From Candidatus Gracilibacteria bacterium CG17_big_fil_post_rev_8_21_14_2_50_48_13 (GTDB taxonomy: Bacteria > Patescibacteriota > Gracilibacteria > 1-14-2-50-48-13), in the NCBI GenBank assembly GCA_002783265.1, contig PFFG01000009.1:124001-188000 (forward strand): DNA of 64,000 nt. Direction: 5' to 3'. The position numbers and the translations under genes are program-made. Below, in pieces: positions 1 through 8,355 of this stretch; positions within the stretch are counted from its first letter, which is position 1, and every line of letters begins with the position of its first letter. The notes under the pieces are model-generated. The model saw only the letters and a program-made list of their open reading frames with translations, ran no database searches and was not told the origin of the DNA.

Positions 1-973
1 GCGTAATCGCCTTTTCTTCCAGAGGTTCGCGAAGAGATTCAATACTCTCCCTACGAAATTCTGGAAACTCATCAAGCATGAGCACACCATGATGTGCCAG
101 GGAAATTTCCCCGGGTCTGGGGTTTTGCCCGCCTCCAATGAGCGCCGCGGCAGAAATGCGATGATGAACCTGTCGAAAAGGACGAATTTTACTGGCAAGA
201 GAGCGCTTTTCTCCTGCAGCAGAATATATAGCAACGACCTGGGCATGCTCAGCATCGGAAAGAGGTGGCAATAAACCCGGAAGTGCTTTTGCCAGCATGG
301 TTTTTCCACAACCAGGCGCCCCCTCCATGAGAATATTATGCCCACCTGCCGCTGCAATCGTGAGAGCATGCTTCGCTTCCTCCTGACCAAATACATCGTC
401 AAAGGTCTCGAGTACCTGAGAGACACTCGAATCAACGGGAACCCTTTGCGGCAAAACCTTCCTGCCATGCTGAACAAAATTCTGTACATCCACCATGGTT
501 GCTGCGGGAACAAGGTCTATACCGGACACCAAAGATGCCTCAGCGTACTGCGTATGCGAAAAACATATGGAGCGAAAGCCTGCTCGATATGCATACTCGG
601 CCATGGTATAAAGCCCTGGAACTGCGCGAACTTCACCCGATAAGGAGAGTTCACCCACAAAAAGGGTAGAGCCTATCGCATGGGAGGCAATTTGCTTTGT
701 CGCTGCCAAAATACCCACGGCAATAGGAAGATCAAAGGCCGTCGTTTGCTTGGGAACAGATGCGGGTGCAAGATTGATCACAAGCCGCTGCATAGGGTAA
801 GTTTTCCCCATGGAAACAATACTACTCCGCACTCGCTCACGTGCTTCTTTGACCGAACTGCCTGGTAGTCCCACAAGGTAAAAACCCGGTAGGCCACGCA
901 TAATATCAATTTCAATAGAAACCGGAACAACATCAATACCGCGAAGGACAGCAGAGTGGATAGTGAGAGCCAT
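1..973 (-). CDS. comM: ComM/YifB family AAA+ ATPase (Mg-chelatase-like), 3' end cut off
   Basis: Reading the minus strand from ATG at 973 gives 324 residues that run off the left edge without a stop. The start [13 protein letters not shown] and the conserved [21 protein letters not shown] region mark the N-terminal ChlI/Lon-S5-like domain of YifB. A Walker A motif (GAPGCGKT) lies near residue 220 and a Walker B (LMLDEFPEF) near residue 300. Family members (about 500 residues) are hexameric helicases that drive branch migration during natural transformation, so about a third is missing here. A promoter (TTGGCG, 16 bases, TATAGT at 999-1004) sits in the 92-base gap to the next gene and ends 25 bases before the ATG, with no Shine-Dalgarno sequence. 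Family assignment is firm; a role in DNA uptake is inferred. Confidence 0.93.
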   Translation of the reverse strand, partial: MALTIHSAVLRGIDVVPVSIEIDIMRGLPGFYLVGLPGSSVKEARERVRSSIVSMGKTYPMQRLVINLAPASVPKQTTAFDLPIAVGILAATKQIASHAIGSTLFVGELSLSGEVRAVPGLYTMAEYAYRAGFRSICFSHTQYAEASLVSGIDLVPAATMVDVQNFVQHGRKVLPQRVPVDSSVSQVLETFDDVFGQEEAKHALTIAAAGGHNILMEGAPGCGKTMLAKALPGLLPPLSDAEHAQVVAIYSAAGEKRSLASKIRPFRQVHHRISAAALIGGGQNPRPGEISLAHHGVLMLDEFPEFRRESIESLREPLEEKAIT

Positions 974-998
974 AAAAATTGAAGGGAGATAGCCCTCT

Positions 999-1026
999 AC
1001 TATACAATTCTCCCTGTAACCGCCAA
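999..1026 (-). promoter_or_regulatory. Promoter of comM/yifB
   Basis: On the minus strand TTGGCG is followed after 16 bases by TATAGT (999-1004), and the ATG at 973 comes 25 bases later. The -10 is a good match and the -35 a moderate one. Confidence 0.55.
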
Positions 1027-1065
1027 CACGTTTCTACCTCTTCTGTTGTTGAAGACAAACAACGT

Positions 1066-4000
1066 TTATGCTGCAGGTTTTGCCAGTTCGAGTTCCCGCT
1101 GTTGTCCGTAGGCAACGGCAATTTTACCTGCAGTATACGTGGTCATTCCAACGGTCGCAGCAGTTGTTGCAATATTTATCCCTTTTATATTTTTTTGAAG
1201 AAGAGATATCACCGCTGGAAGCGCTTTATCCCAGCCCACTTTTGCAGCAAAAGCCTCAACCTTAGGCCAAACAGCCAAAAGCTTCGCAGCTGCAGGAAAT
1301 TTTGGAGCAAGTGCTGCGAGTCTCCCCGCAATAACACCGCCTTTTACCGCGACACCCGCCACAGGAACAAACATCAGCACATCGCTTCCAAGGGAAACAA
1401 GGCCCCAACCAGCACTCTCTAATCTATTCACTTTGTTATCCTGGAACTCCACACCAAAAGTAGACAGTGATTTGACGCCAGTTATGACCGACATAGCATT
1501 CGACAAGGTACCTACACCTGGAATGAGATCAACAAGCATCTGCAACGTGTCCATAGAAGCCAATCCACCAAGCGCAGTCACTAAATCATGATCCTTATCC
1601 ATAAGTGTCTCAACAGCAACCTGCGCAGCCATAACCGTTGCGAATTGCGCGCCAAACATTAAAACACGCCCCTTCACGGACAGCACCTTGGTCGCAAGTC
1701 GTCCCTCATTATCTGTGATAAGTTTATTAATGGATTCGGCACGTGCTTTCGTTTGCTTCAGTTTCGGCAGTTTCTTATAGGCAGCAACCAGCTCTTCTGA
1801 AAACTGCATTTTTAAATCTGCAAGCTTCCCTGACCTCGCTGCAATAGCCTCTGTCACACGCTTCGTGGCTTCATCATCTAGTTTCGACACACCCATTTTC
1901 GCAACTGCTTGCTCTAAATATGCATTTGCCGAACGCTCATAGAGATCAAAAAGTTTTACTTGCTCATCAATATTCGAAGCATTGAGCCTTGACCGCACAT
2001 GCTCTAACTCACGCATGGCCTCGCTATAGCCCTTTGGGGCCTTTTGTCCTAGGGTCTCCAGCTGCAATGAGATATTCTCTACAGACGTGCGACCTTTCTC
2101 CACAGCAAGTTTTTTTGTGTCCTGAGCTCTCTGTTTATCGTTAGGGCGATAACGATTCCCCTGTAATTTAATTTCCTCCAAAGCATTTATTTCTACATTT
2201 ATTATCAGATCACTGAGTCTTTTCGCCTCCGCACTCTTTGGCGAGAGTTTCATTTTTTTCTTCTCGAGTTCAATAATTTCGGCATTTGCTTTCATGGAAA
2301 GATCAATCATCTCACTGATTTTTTGCCTGTTCCCTTGCTCAATGTCACCAAATTGACGAATAATCTCATTTCCAAAAATATTATCCTTTAATGCTGCCTT
2401 AGCATCTGCAAGATGTCCTGCCTGTCCCTTCACAATTCCTTTAACTTCAAAGGGAAGAATTGTTCGCCCAGACTCTATGAGTATTGCTCGAGCCGTCTTC
2501 AATTCTGCCATATTCTTATATCGCGTGCTGAGGTCTGGCGAGTAGGCATATCGTAGTTTTTGCACAGAATCTAACCTCGCTGTCAGTTGCATCGCAGCTG
2601 CGTGAAAAGGATCCTGAACAATGCCCTTATAGGTACTTTTATTCATCGCAGCAGACCCCATTTTATATCCTTGAATGAGAGGGAAACCCAGAATTTGTAC
2701 CGCCTGTTTTGCCGGATATAGTGCGCTCTTAAAGACTGTCTTCATCATCCCTTGTTTGAGAGGATTGTGCAGACCACGCCCCAAACTGGACAGAGTGGCA
2801 AAAACAGTGACGGGTAAAATAGAGCTTCCATACTGCATCAGTACCTGTTGAAAACCCATACGATCTCCATCAAGTGCAGCTCCCAGCGAACCACGCAATA
2901 TATCAATGGAACCAAGACAATACCGCTCTGCAGCCCCCATAAGAAAAACCTTCAGGCCCGCAAACCCAATTTGCCATCCTGTATCTAAGAGATTTACAAT
3001 GGAAGGACTACCCGTGAGCTGCAACACTCTTTCGAGGGTAAAATTACCTGCAGCTTCCAGTTGTTTGAGAGGCACATTCAGTACTTGCATCCATTCATTC
3101 TGCGTCGCTAGGCGCACAGCATTTTTGGACTGTTCACTCTTCGAAAGAGTTGGGTCTACAGCGAGTACTTGGATAAAGTCAGTTACTACTTTTAATCCAT
3201 TCTGGCTGGAAAACTTCGTTACGCGGACATAGCCGTCTTCATAGGTTAATTCAAGACCTAGCGCGAGAAACTCAGGTGATTGTGCCAAGGCATCAAACTG
3301 TTCTTTTTTTAAGGATTTTTCGGTCTGTAAGATTTCCAGGAATCCTCCGATCTTTTCTATAAGTGAGTCATAATAGCGGGCATGTTCCATATCTTTCTTC
3401 TTTTCCTCCCGTAGAGCATTCTGAAAGATTTTCAATGCGTCACGATTGGAGTTCATGACCATTTTTTCCGGTGTTCCTCCCATATATTCCTGCGCCTTTT
3501 CAAGCACATGTACCGCAAATTCTTTTCCTTTTGGCAGTAAACTCTCTAATGGGACTTTTCCACTTAAAATATCAACGGATTCCCCAATTCTCTCTTTTTG
3601 AGGAATAACCAAACCGCGTTCCTGACAAAATTTCTTCAGATCATCGTAATTGTCTGTGAGATACGTCGTCAGTGCTTCTGGATTTGCAGGTACTTTGATA
3701 TCCCCAATATTTTGAACATTATCTTTCATCATCAAAAAACTACTCACCGCAAACAGAGAACCAATCGGATGATGAGCCGCCAAACCTAAGGGGAGTTTAG
3801 CAAGTGATAGGACTGAAGTGAGCCCCATGGCACTGCCTGAGAAAAATATACTTTGTACCAACGGAATCTTGGCAAAGGCAATTCCACCAAGAATACCAGC
3901 TCCCTTGTTGCGTTCAAACGTCCTCGAGGCCTGCTCCACAACGCCTTCCATGGAGGCATATCCATCCTTATAAATTTCCTTTAAGGACTTCCACCCCTTC

Positions 4001-4875
4001 CTTTTTTCATCAGACTCTGAGGCGGCCTCCTGTGTATTCGATGCGCTGTCAGATTGACTTGTAGGCGTGTCATTCTTACCAAAAAGTGAAATATTTTTAA
4101 AGAAATCAAGAATGTTAAACTTTCCTCCCGTAAGAAGACCAACCCCGAGGATCCCCATGACCGCAGGAAGGAGTTTTCCTGTCCATCCTTCTTTTTTCGA
4201 AAAAATGTTAAACATGAGCATGGCAGCTCCTACTCCACCAATACCTAAGCCCAATACTTTAGGATCTTTGAGATATTCCCACCATTCCTTTGGTGTTGTC
4301 TTTGTTCCCGACTGATTTTCAGCAGGTGTATCCTTTGCCACCTGTGGGGAATTCTGAGATTTTTTCTCCTCTGAAACCGTCTTTTTTGCTCGCTCTTCAA
4401 CATACATTATTGCTTTAGGCCAGTCTTGAAAAACCAGCGCATACAGCTCTGGATTGGTTGTTTGAACGGCCTGCACTTTTTTCAGGAATCCAAGAACTTT
4501 TTGCGCACCAGGTTCCGCATTGTCTGCTGTAAGGTGTTCGAGAAAAGTACTTGGGTCAGATAACCGCACTTGCTCTGTCTCGGGAAGAACAATATTTTTC
4601 TTCACCGCTTCATACATAATTCCTCCTGTTGCAGTAAAAATACTCGATAAGGTTTTTTTCTCATCTTCCGTGTGTTTCTCAGGTTTTTTCGTTAAAGAAA
4701 ATTCATCTATTTTTGTGTATATAGCCCCCATAATTCTCTCTAGTGTCTCACCTTTGAGATCATCGAGGTTCTTTGCACGCAATAGATCTTCTAAATCATC
4801 ACGAAGATTCTCGTGCCCATTTTGAATCACTTGAGGTGAACGCTCTGCCGTAGATCGTTGCTTTTCAATCTCCAT
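1066..4875 (-). CDS. Giant multi-segment membrane protein of unknown function, 1269 aa
   Basis: I do not recognise this protein. The N-terminal ~190 residues are charged and helical. Hydrophobic segments follow near residues 205-225, 234-250 and 326-385. A long, Lys/Glu/Ala-rich helical middle (about 800-1060) looks coiled-coil. The last ~200 residues are again hydrophobic, with a LIPGVGTLSNAMSVITGV stretch and several Ala/Gly/Val-rich helices, before a short soluble tail. No nucleotide-binding or catalytic motif is visible. The LIPGVG stretch recalls glycine-rich segments before toxin domains in polymorphic toxins, but no toxin domain follows. It is a single-gene unit with TATAAT (minus strand, 4893-4898) 17 bases before the ATG. 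The HNH-like gene at 5128 diverges from it. Confidence 0.8.
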   Translation of the reverse strand: MEIEKQRSTAERSPQVIQNGHENLRDDLEDLLRAKNLDDLKGETLERIMGAIYTKIDEFSLTKKPEKHTEDEKKTLSSIFTATGGIMYEAVKKNIVLPETEQVRLSDPSTFLEHLTADNAEPGAQKVLGFLKKVQAVQTTNPELYALVFQDWPKAIMYVEERAKKTVSEEKKSQNSPQVAKDTPAENQSGTKTTPKEWWEYLKDPKVLGLGIGGVGAAMLMFNIFSKKEGWTGKLLPAVMGILGVGLLTGGKFNILDFFKNISLFGKNDTPTSQSDSASNTQEAASESDEKRKGWKSLKEIYKDGYASMEGVVEQASRTFERNKGAGILGGIAFAKIPLVQSIFFSGSAMGLTSVLSLAKLPLGLAAHHPIGSLFAVSSFLMMKDNVQNIGDIKVPANPEALTTYLTDNYDDLKKFCQERGLVIPQKERIGESVDILSGKVPLESLLPKGKEFAVHVLEKAQEYMGGTPEKMVMNSNRDALKIFQNALREEKKKDMEHARYYDSLIEKIGGFLEILQTEKSLKKEQFDALAQSPEFLALGLELTYEDGYVRVTKFSSQNGLKVVTDFIQVLAVDPTLSKSEQSKNAVRLATQNEWMQVLNVPLKQLEAAGNFTLERVLQLTGSPSIVNLLDTGWQIGFAGLKVFLMGAAERYCLGSIDILRGSLGAALDGDRMGFQQVLMQYGSSILPVTVFATLSSLGRGLHNPLKQGMMKTVFKSALYPAKQAVQILGFPLIQGYKMGSAAMNKSTYKGIVQDPFHAAAMQLTARLDSVQKLRYAYSPDLSTRYKNMAELKTARAILIESGRTILPFEVKGIVKGQAGHLADAKAALKDNIFGNEIIRQFGDIEQGNRQKISEMIDLSMKANAEIIELEKKKMKLSPKSAEAKRLSDLIINVEINALEEIKLQGNRYRPNDKQRAQDTKKLAVEKGRTSVENISLQLETLGQKAPKGYSEAMRELEHVRSRLNASNIDEQVKLFDLYERSANAYLEQAVAKMGVSKLDDEATKRVTEAIAARSGKLADLKMQFSEELVAAYKKLPKLKQTKARAESINKLITDNEGRLATKVLSVKGRVLMFGAQFATVMAAQVAVETLMDKDHDLVTALGGLASMDTLQMLVDLIPGVGTLSNAMSVITGVKSLSTFGVEFQDNKVNRLESAGWGLVSLGSDVLMFVPVAGVAVKGGVIAGRLAALAPKFPAAAKLLAVWPKVEAFAAKVGWDKALPAVISLLQKNIKGINIATTAATVGMTTYTAGKIAVAYGQQRELELAKPAA

Positions 4876-4892
4876 GAGGTAGCTATATGCAA

Positions 4893-4898
4893 ATTATA
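4893..4898 (-). promoter_or_regulatory. -10 element of the 1269-aa gene
   Basis: A perfect TATAAT on the minus strand ends 17 bases before the ATG at 4875. The leader between them (TTGCATATAGCTACCTC) has no Shine-Dalgarno sequence. Confidence 0.6.
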
Positions 4899-4976
4899 TT
4901 CCGTGTATGATACCATATTCTGCAGAAAAGTACAAACCGGAGAAGATTTAGCGCACGTGTAAATGGACCATAGACG

Positions 4977-5005
4977 TTGACTTACAATCCAACATTCTAT
5001 ACAAA
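4977..5005 (+). promoter_or_regulatory. Promoter of the leader ORF / HNH-like gene
   Basis: TTGACT (4977-4982), a 17-base spacer and TACAAA (5000-5005). Transcription would start near 5012, about 18 bases before the small ORF at 5030. Confidence 0.55.
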
Positions 5006-5029
5006 ATAATTGATCTCTCCCCCTCCATC

Positions 5030-5089
5030 ATGCCAACTCCAGAAATTCATACAGATCTCCACATTCCTCAAAGCCCTCAGTCCCTCTGA
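5030..5089 (+). CDS. Possible 19-aa leader peptide overlapping a terminator
   Basis: ATG at 5030 opens the frame MPTPEIHTDLHIPQSPQSL and ends at TGA 5087-5089. The start sits 24 bases after a good -10, the same spacing as at most genes in this window. The stop codon lies inside the right arm of the terminator stem at 5072-5094, so a ribosome finishing this ORF would cover the hairpin. There is no run of one amino acid, so if it acts as a leader peptide the sensed signal is not obvious. It could also be chance coding in a leader RNA. Confidence 0.35.
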   Translation: MPTPEIHTDLHIPQSPQSL

Positions 5090-5101
5090 GGGCTTTTTTT
5101 G
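5072..5101 (+). terminator. Rho-independent terminator or attenuator
   Basis: A perfect 9-bp stem (AGCCCTCAG / CTGAGGGCT) with loop TCCCT is followed by a run of T. It lies between a good promoter (4977) and the gene at 5128, so it terminates either a ~90-nt RNA or, conditionally, the mRNA of the 470-aa gene. Confidence 0.8.
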
Positions 5102-5127
5102 TGTAAAAAATTCCTTACGCCCCTTCC

Positions 5128-6540
5128 ATGAAACGCATGTTTGTCGGAGTACCGAAATATAGCCAAAAGAGACCGTCGAAACACACTTCTGCACTCCCTT
5201 CATTCCATCAGAATAAACAGGGGAGGAACTTTCGTGAACGTCGCCAATCACCGCACACTCCTGCACCTATTGTTGTGCAAAAAACCATTCTGGAAATTTC
5301 TCCTAAAATCAAAGCAGTCTTTCAAGTGCGGGAACCACGGTTGCTGGCAAGATTAAATGCAGACCTGCATAAGTTTGAGGAAACGTTCAACGCACTATTC
5401 GAACTGATGTCGAGCAGTATTCACAAAGAAGGATCAGAGAACTTGTGGAAGGATTTGCAGACATACAGCTTGTCCATCGAAGAGAACCTGGATGCACTAA
5501 TAACAGTTGATCATCCTGCCTTATGGCACTATCTGCGAACAACCTATGATCAATTAGGGAAAATGCATATTCGGATCAAACACGCTCTTCTTGCCACGAG
5601 TAAGGGGTTTGAAGACACAAGTTTTGGCTTATCGAAAAAAAAGGCAGAGAATTTTTCTGGGTATACATGGGGAGAACTTCCCAAAGAGGGGAAACTCCGG
5701 AATGAAGTCCACCATATTGATCGGCGCTCCTTTGGCGGAACATCCATTCCTGAGATGCTTGTGCGACTCAACAATGTTGTGCATAAATCCATCCACAAAG
5801 TAATAGATGATCAACAGCGCGAACGAGATTACCTCGACCTGCGCAATAATATTCCTTTTCAGGAAGTACAGGATCAGCACCAAGCATTCTATAGCATGGC
5901 TGGAATTAATGCATCTCTCCTAGAACTGTCCCTCCGTCGATTTGATGATATCGAACAGATTATGCATCACCTTCACCTCCAATATTACCAAACACTGGAA
6001 CAAGAGGTTCGCCATGAAGAGAGAACAACTGAACAGCAAATAGAACTTGAAGAACTCCGACGTTTAGACTCTCAAAGTGAGATTATGCGTCATGCATTTA
6101 TTCGTCAGGGTATTCAAAGTCATTTGCGGGGGACACCCGTTTTACTGAAAAACCTCCATCACTTTTTTACCCGAGAGCGATTTCATCATGGAATAGCTAT
6201 GGTAGAAGAATTTAAAATCGCCTGGTCAGCACTTTCGACGGAGGAGAAGACGCTCTTATTTCAGAAGGTTCCGTCCTTCTCACCGCTCATCACCGTTTGT
6301 CGGGAACTCCTTACGCGTGAACCTTTGCCCTTTATCATCTACGAAGGCGAGCATCTACACGAGGCACAGGAAGAAGAAGTGAGCTTTGCGAAATTGTTTT
6401 CCTATATGCGGCCGCACATTGAAACCATTACAGAATTTTTAGACCCAGATCTTCAGAAGAAGTTTCCGCAAATTCTTCGCCCTCTCTTTGAAATACATTT
6501 GGTTGCCAACGATCTGCCAGAGCCTCAAACAGAGAAATAA
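5128..6540 (+). CDS. Helical protein with an HNH-like nuclease signature, 470 aa
   Basis: No full-length family is recognised. Residues ~193-223 (EVHHIDRRSFGG, then NNVVHKSIH) resemble an HNH core: a His-His-Ile start, an SxGG turn and a closing H-x3-H pair. The zinc-binding cysteines are absent and the Asn is shifted, so activity is uncertain. The rest is helix-rich: a basic N-terminal ~50 residues, then charged helices around 285-310 (HEERTTEQQIELEELRR). The gene is the only plus-strand one left of 22 kb and is flanked by two terminators with nearly the same stem (AGCCCTCA). No promoter is obvious after the first terminator, so expression may need read-through. The start follows a CCTTCC leader. 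Confidence 0.75.
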   Translation: MKRMFVGVPKYSQKRPSKHTSALPSFHQNKQGRNFRERRQSPHTPAPIVVQKTILEISPKIKAVFQVREPRLLARLNADLHKFEETFNALFELMSSSIHKEGSENLWKDLQTYSLSIEENLDALITVDHPALWHYLRTTYDQLGKMHIRIKHALLATSKGFEDTSFGLSKKKAENFSGYTWGELPKEGKLRNEVHHIDRRSFGGTSIPEMLVRLNNVVHKSIHKVIDDQQRERDYLDLRNNIPFQEVQDQHQAFYSMAGINASLLELSLRRFDDIEQIMHHLHLQYYQTLEQEVRHEERTTEQQIELEELRRLDSQSEIMRHAFIRQGIQSHLRGTPVLLKNLHHFFTRERFHHGIAMVEEFKIAWSALSTEEKTLLFQKVPSFSPLITVCRELLTREPLPFIIYEGEHLHEAQEEEVSFAKLFSYMRPHIETITEFLDPDLQKKFPQILRPLFEIHLVANDLPEPQTEK

Positions 6541-6544
6541 AAAA

Positions 6545-6571
6545 AGCCCTCAGAGTTGAGGGCTTTTTTCT
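6545..6571. terminator. Bidirectional terminator between the HNH-like gene and thrS
   Basis: An 8-bp stem AGCCCTCA / TGAGGGCT with loop GAGT is flanked by A and T runs. It serves both converging genes (stops at 6540 and 6574). Confidence 0.85.
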
Positions 6572-6573
6572 TT

Positions 6574-8334
6574 TTACAATCGTCGTTCAGAGATTTCTGT
6601 AAGAAGTTCGGCAATCCAAGCCTTCGTGGGCATGTTTTTCTGCTCTTTCGTTCTATAAGAACGAACGGCCAAGGCATCACCTTCCAACTCCTTGTCTCCT
6701 ATAACCAGCATATAGGGTATTTTTCGTAGCTCAGAACCCCGTATACGCTTTCCTAGCGTATCACTGTCACTATGCATAATTTCGACACGAACGCCATGCA
6801 TAGACAATTCTGCGGCTATTTTTTGTGCACCTTCTTCGTGCACTCCGGCGACGGGAAGCAGTGCAACCTGCACGGGTGCAAGCCACGTTGGAAAAGCCCC
6901 TGCAAGATGCTCAATCAGGATACTCGCAAAACGCTCGATAGATCCCATAATGGCACAGTGAATCATGACCACGCGCTCTTTTTCTCCCTGTTCATTGATA
7001 CAACTCAGATTAAAGCTCTCCGGCATACTGAAATCGAGCTGAATCGTAGCAACCTGCCACTCGCGACCTAGGGCGTCCTTCGACATAAAGTCGATCTTTG
7101 GGCCATAAAATGCACTCTCCCCAGGACCATCTATATAATTTTCCCCCACTTTGCCGACAATAATATCTTTGACCATCGCCTCAGACATGGCCCACATTTC
7201 CTTCGATCCCTTATACTTCGCAAAGTTATCAGGATCATGACGTGAGAAGCGAACCGTGAGTTCAAAACCAAAGGTCTTGTAAAACCGGTCGATAATGTCC
7301 CAGATTTTGAGTGATTCTTCGACGACCTGGTTTTTACGACAGAAGACATGGGCATCATCCTGGGTGATACAAAGCACACGGGAAAGACCATTGAGCTCAC
7401 CACTTTGTTCATCGCGATACACCATGGTTGTTTCACAAAAACGCTGAGGCATATCACGATACGAATGCGGTTCTGCATCAAAAATCTGCGTATGATGCGG
7501 ACAGTTCATGGGCTTCATGGCAAACAAGTGCTCTTCACGCGTGGTAATTTTAAACAAATCCTCCGCATATAGAGCCCAGTGGCCACTGGTTTCATACAAA
7601 TCTTTCTTCGTTATGTGCGGAATGGTCACTTTTTGGAAACCGTATTCCTTCCGCATTTCCCAAACATAGTCATTGAGAAGTTCACGGATCAAGGTACCGC
7701 GCGGCGTCCACAAAGGAAGACCAGACCCCACCAGTTCAGAGAAGGCAAAGAGCCCCATCTCCTTTCCAAGCTTTCGGTGATCACGTTTTTTGGCTTCTTC
7801 GCGGGCGGCTTTAAAGGCATTGAGTTCTTCCTTTGAGTTAAAGGCAAGACCGTAAATACGCTGAAGCATTGGACGCGACTCGTCTGCACGCCAGTACGCA
7901 CCGGCAATTTTGTCCAGACAGAAGGTGCGAGGATCAATATTCCCTGTGTTTTCCACATGAGGCCCTTCACACAAATCCACAAAATGCTCTCCATTTTTGT
8001 AAAAACTCACCGTTTCTACACCCTCGTTTTTCATGAGATCCTCCACAATTTCCACTTTGTACGGCTGCTTGGCCGCTCGCAAAAATTCCACCGCTTTTGC
8101 CGCCGGTTCCTCGTAATACTCAAAATCCTGTTTTGCCTTAATAATTTCCCGCATGGTACTTTCCAACAGTTTCAAATCTTCCGGAATCAAGGTGCGCGGC
8201 AACTCCACATCATAGTAAAAACCCGTATCAATGGCAGGGCCTGTACCGAGCTTTGCATCAGGAAACATCTGCATAATTGCCTGTGCCATTATGTGTGCAA
8301 GCGAGTGTCGCTTACGAAACAATTTGTCGTCCAT
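6574..8334 (-). CDS. thrS: Threonine-tRNA ligase without TGS domain
   Basis: ThrRS charges tRNA-Thr with threonine. The 586-residue protein starts directly at the editing domain (HSLAHIMAQ, later DLCEGPHV) and lacks the ~60-residue TGS domain of the usual 640-residue enzyme. Class II catalytic motifs follow: motif 2 around MVYRDEQSGEL and SRVLCITQDDAHVFC, and motif 3 GSIERFASILIEHL. The C-terminal anticodon-binding domain (RVEIMHSDSDTLGKRIR) is present. It lies 21 bases after valS, so the two synthetase genes probably share a transcript. No T-box leader is seen. Confidence 0.96.
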   Translation of the reverse strand: MDDKLFRKRHSLAHIMAQAIMQMFPDAKLGTGPAIDTGFYYDVELPRTLIPEDLKLLESTMREIIKAKQDFEYYEEPAAKAVEFLRAAKQPYKVEIVEDLMKNEGVETVSFYKNGEHFVDLCEGPHVENTGNIDPRTFCLDKIAGAYWRADESRPMLQRIYGLAFNSKEELNAFKAAREEAKKRDHRKLGKEMGLFAFSELVGSGLPLWTPRGTLIRELLNDYVWEMRKEYGFQKVTIPHITKKDLYETSGHWALYAEDLFKITTREEHLFAMKPMNCPHHTQIFDAEPHSYRDMPQRFCETTMVYRDEQSGELNGLSRVLCITQDDAHVFCRKNQVVEESLKIWDIIDRFYKTFGFELTVRFSRHDPDNFAKYKGSKEMWAMSEAMVKDIIVGKVGENYIDGPGESAFYGPKIDFMSKDALGREWQVATIQLDFSMPESFNLSCINEQGEKERVVMIHCAIMGSIERFASILIEHLAGAFPTWLAPVQVALLPVAGVHEEGAQKIAAELSMHGVRVEIMHSDSDTLGKRIRGSELRKIPYMLVIGDKELEGDALAVRSYRTKEQKNMPTKAWIAELLTEISERRL

Positions 8335-8355
8335 GGGACAAAATACGTTAAAAAA

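Noticed and set aside
8335-8355. T-box or riboswitch before valS-thrS or glyA
   Set aside because: The gaps are too short (21 bases before thrS, ~25-30 bases of leader elsewhere) to hold one.
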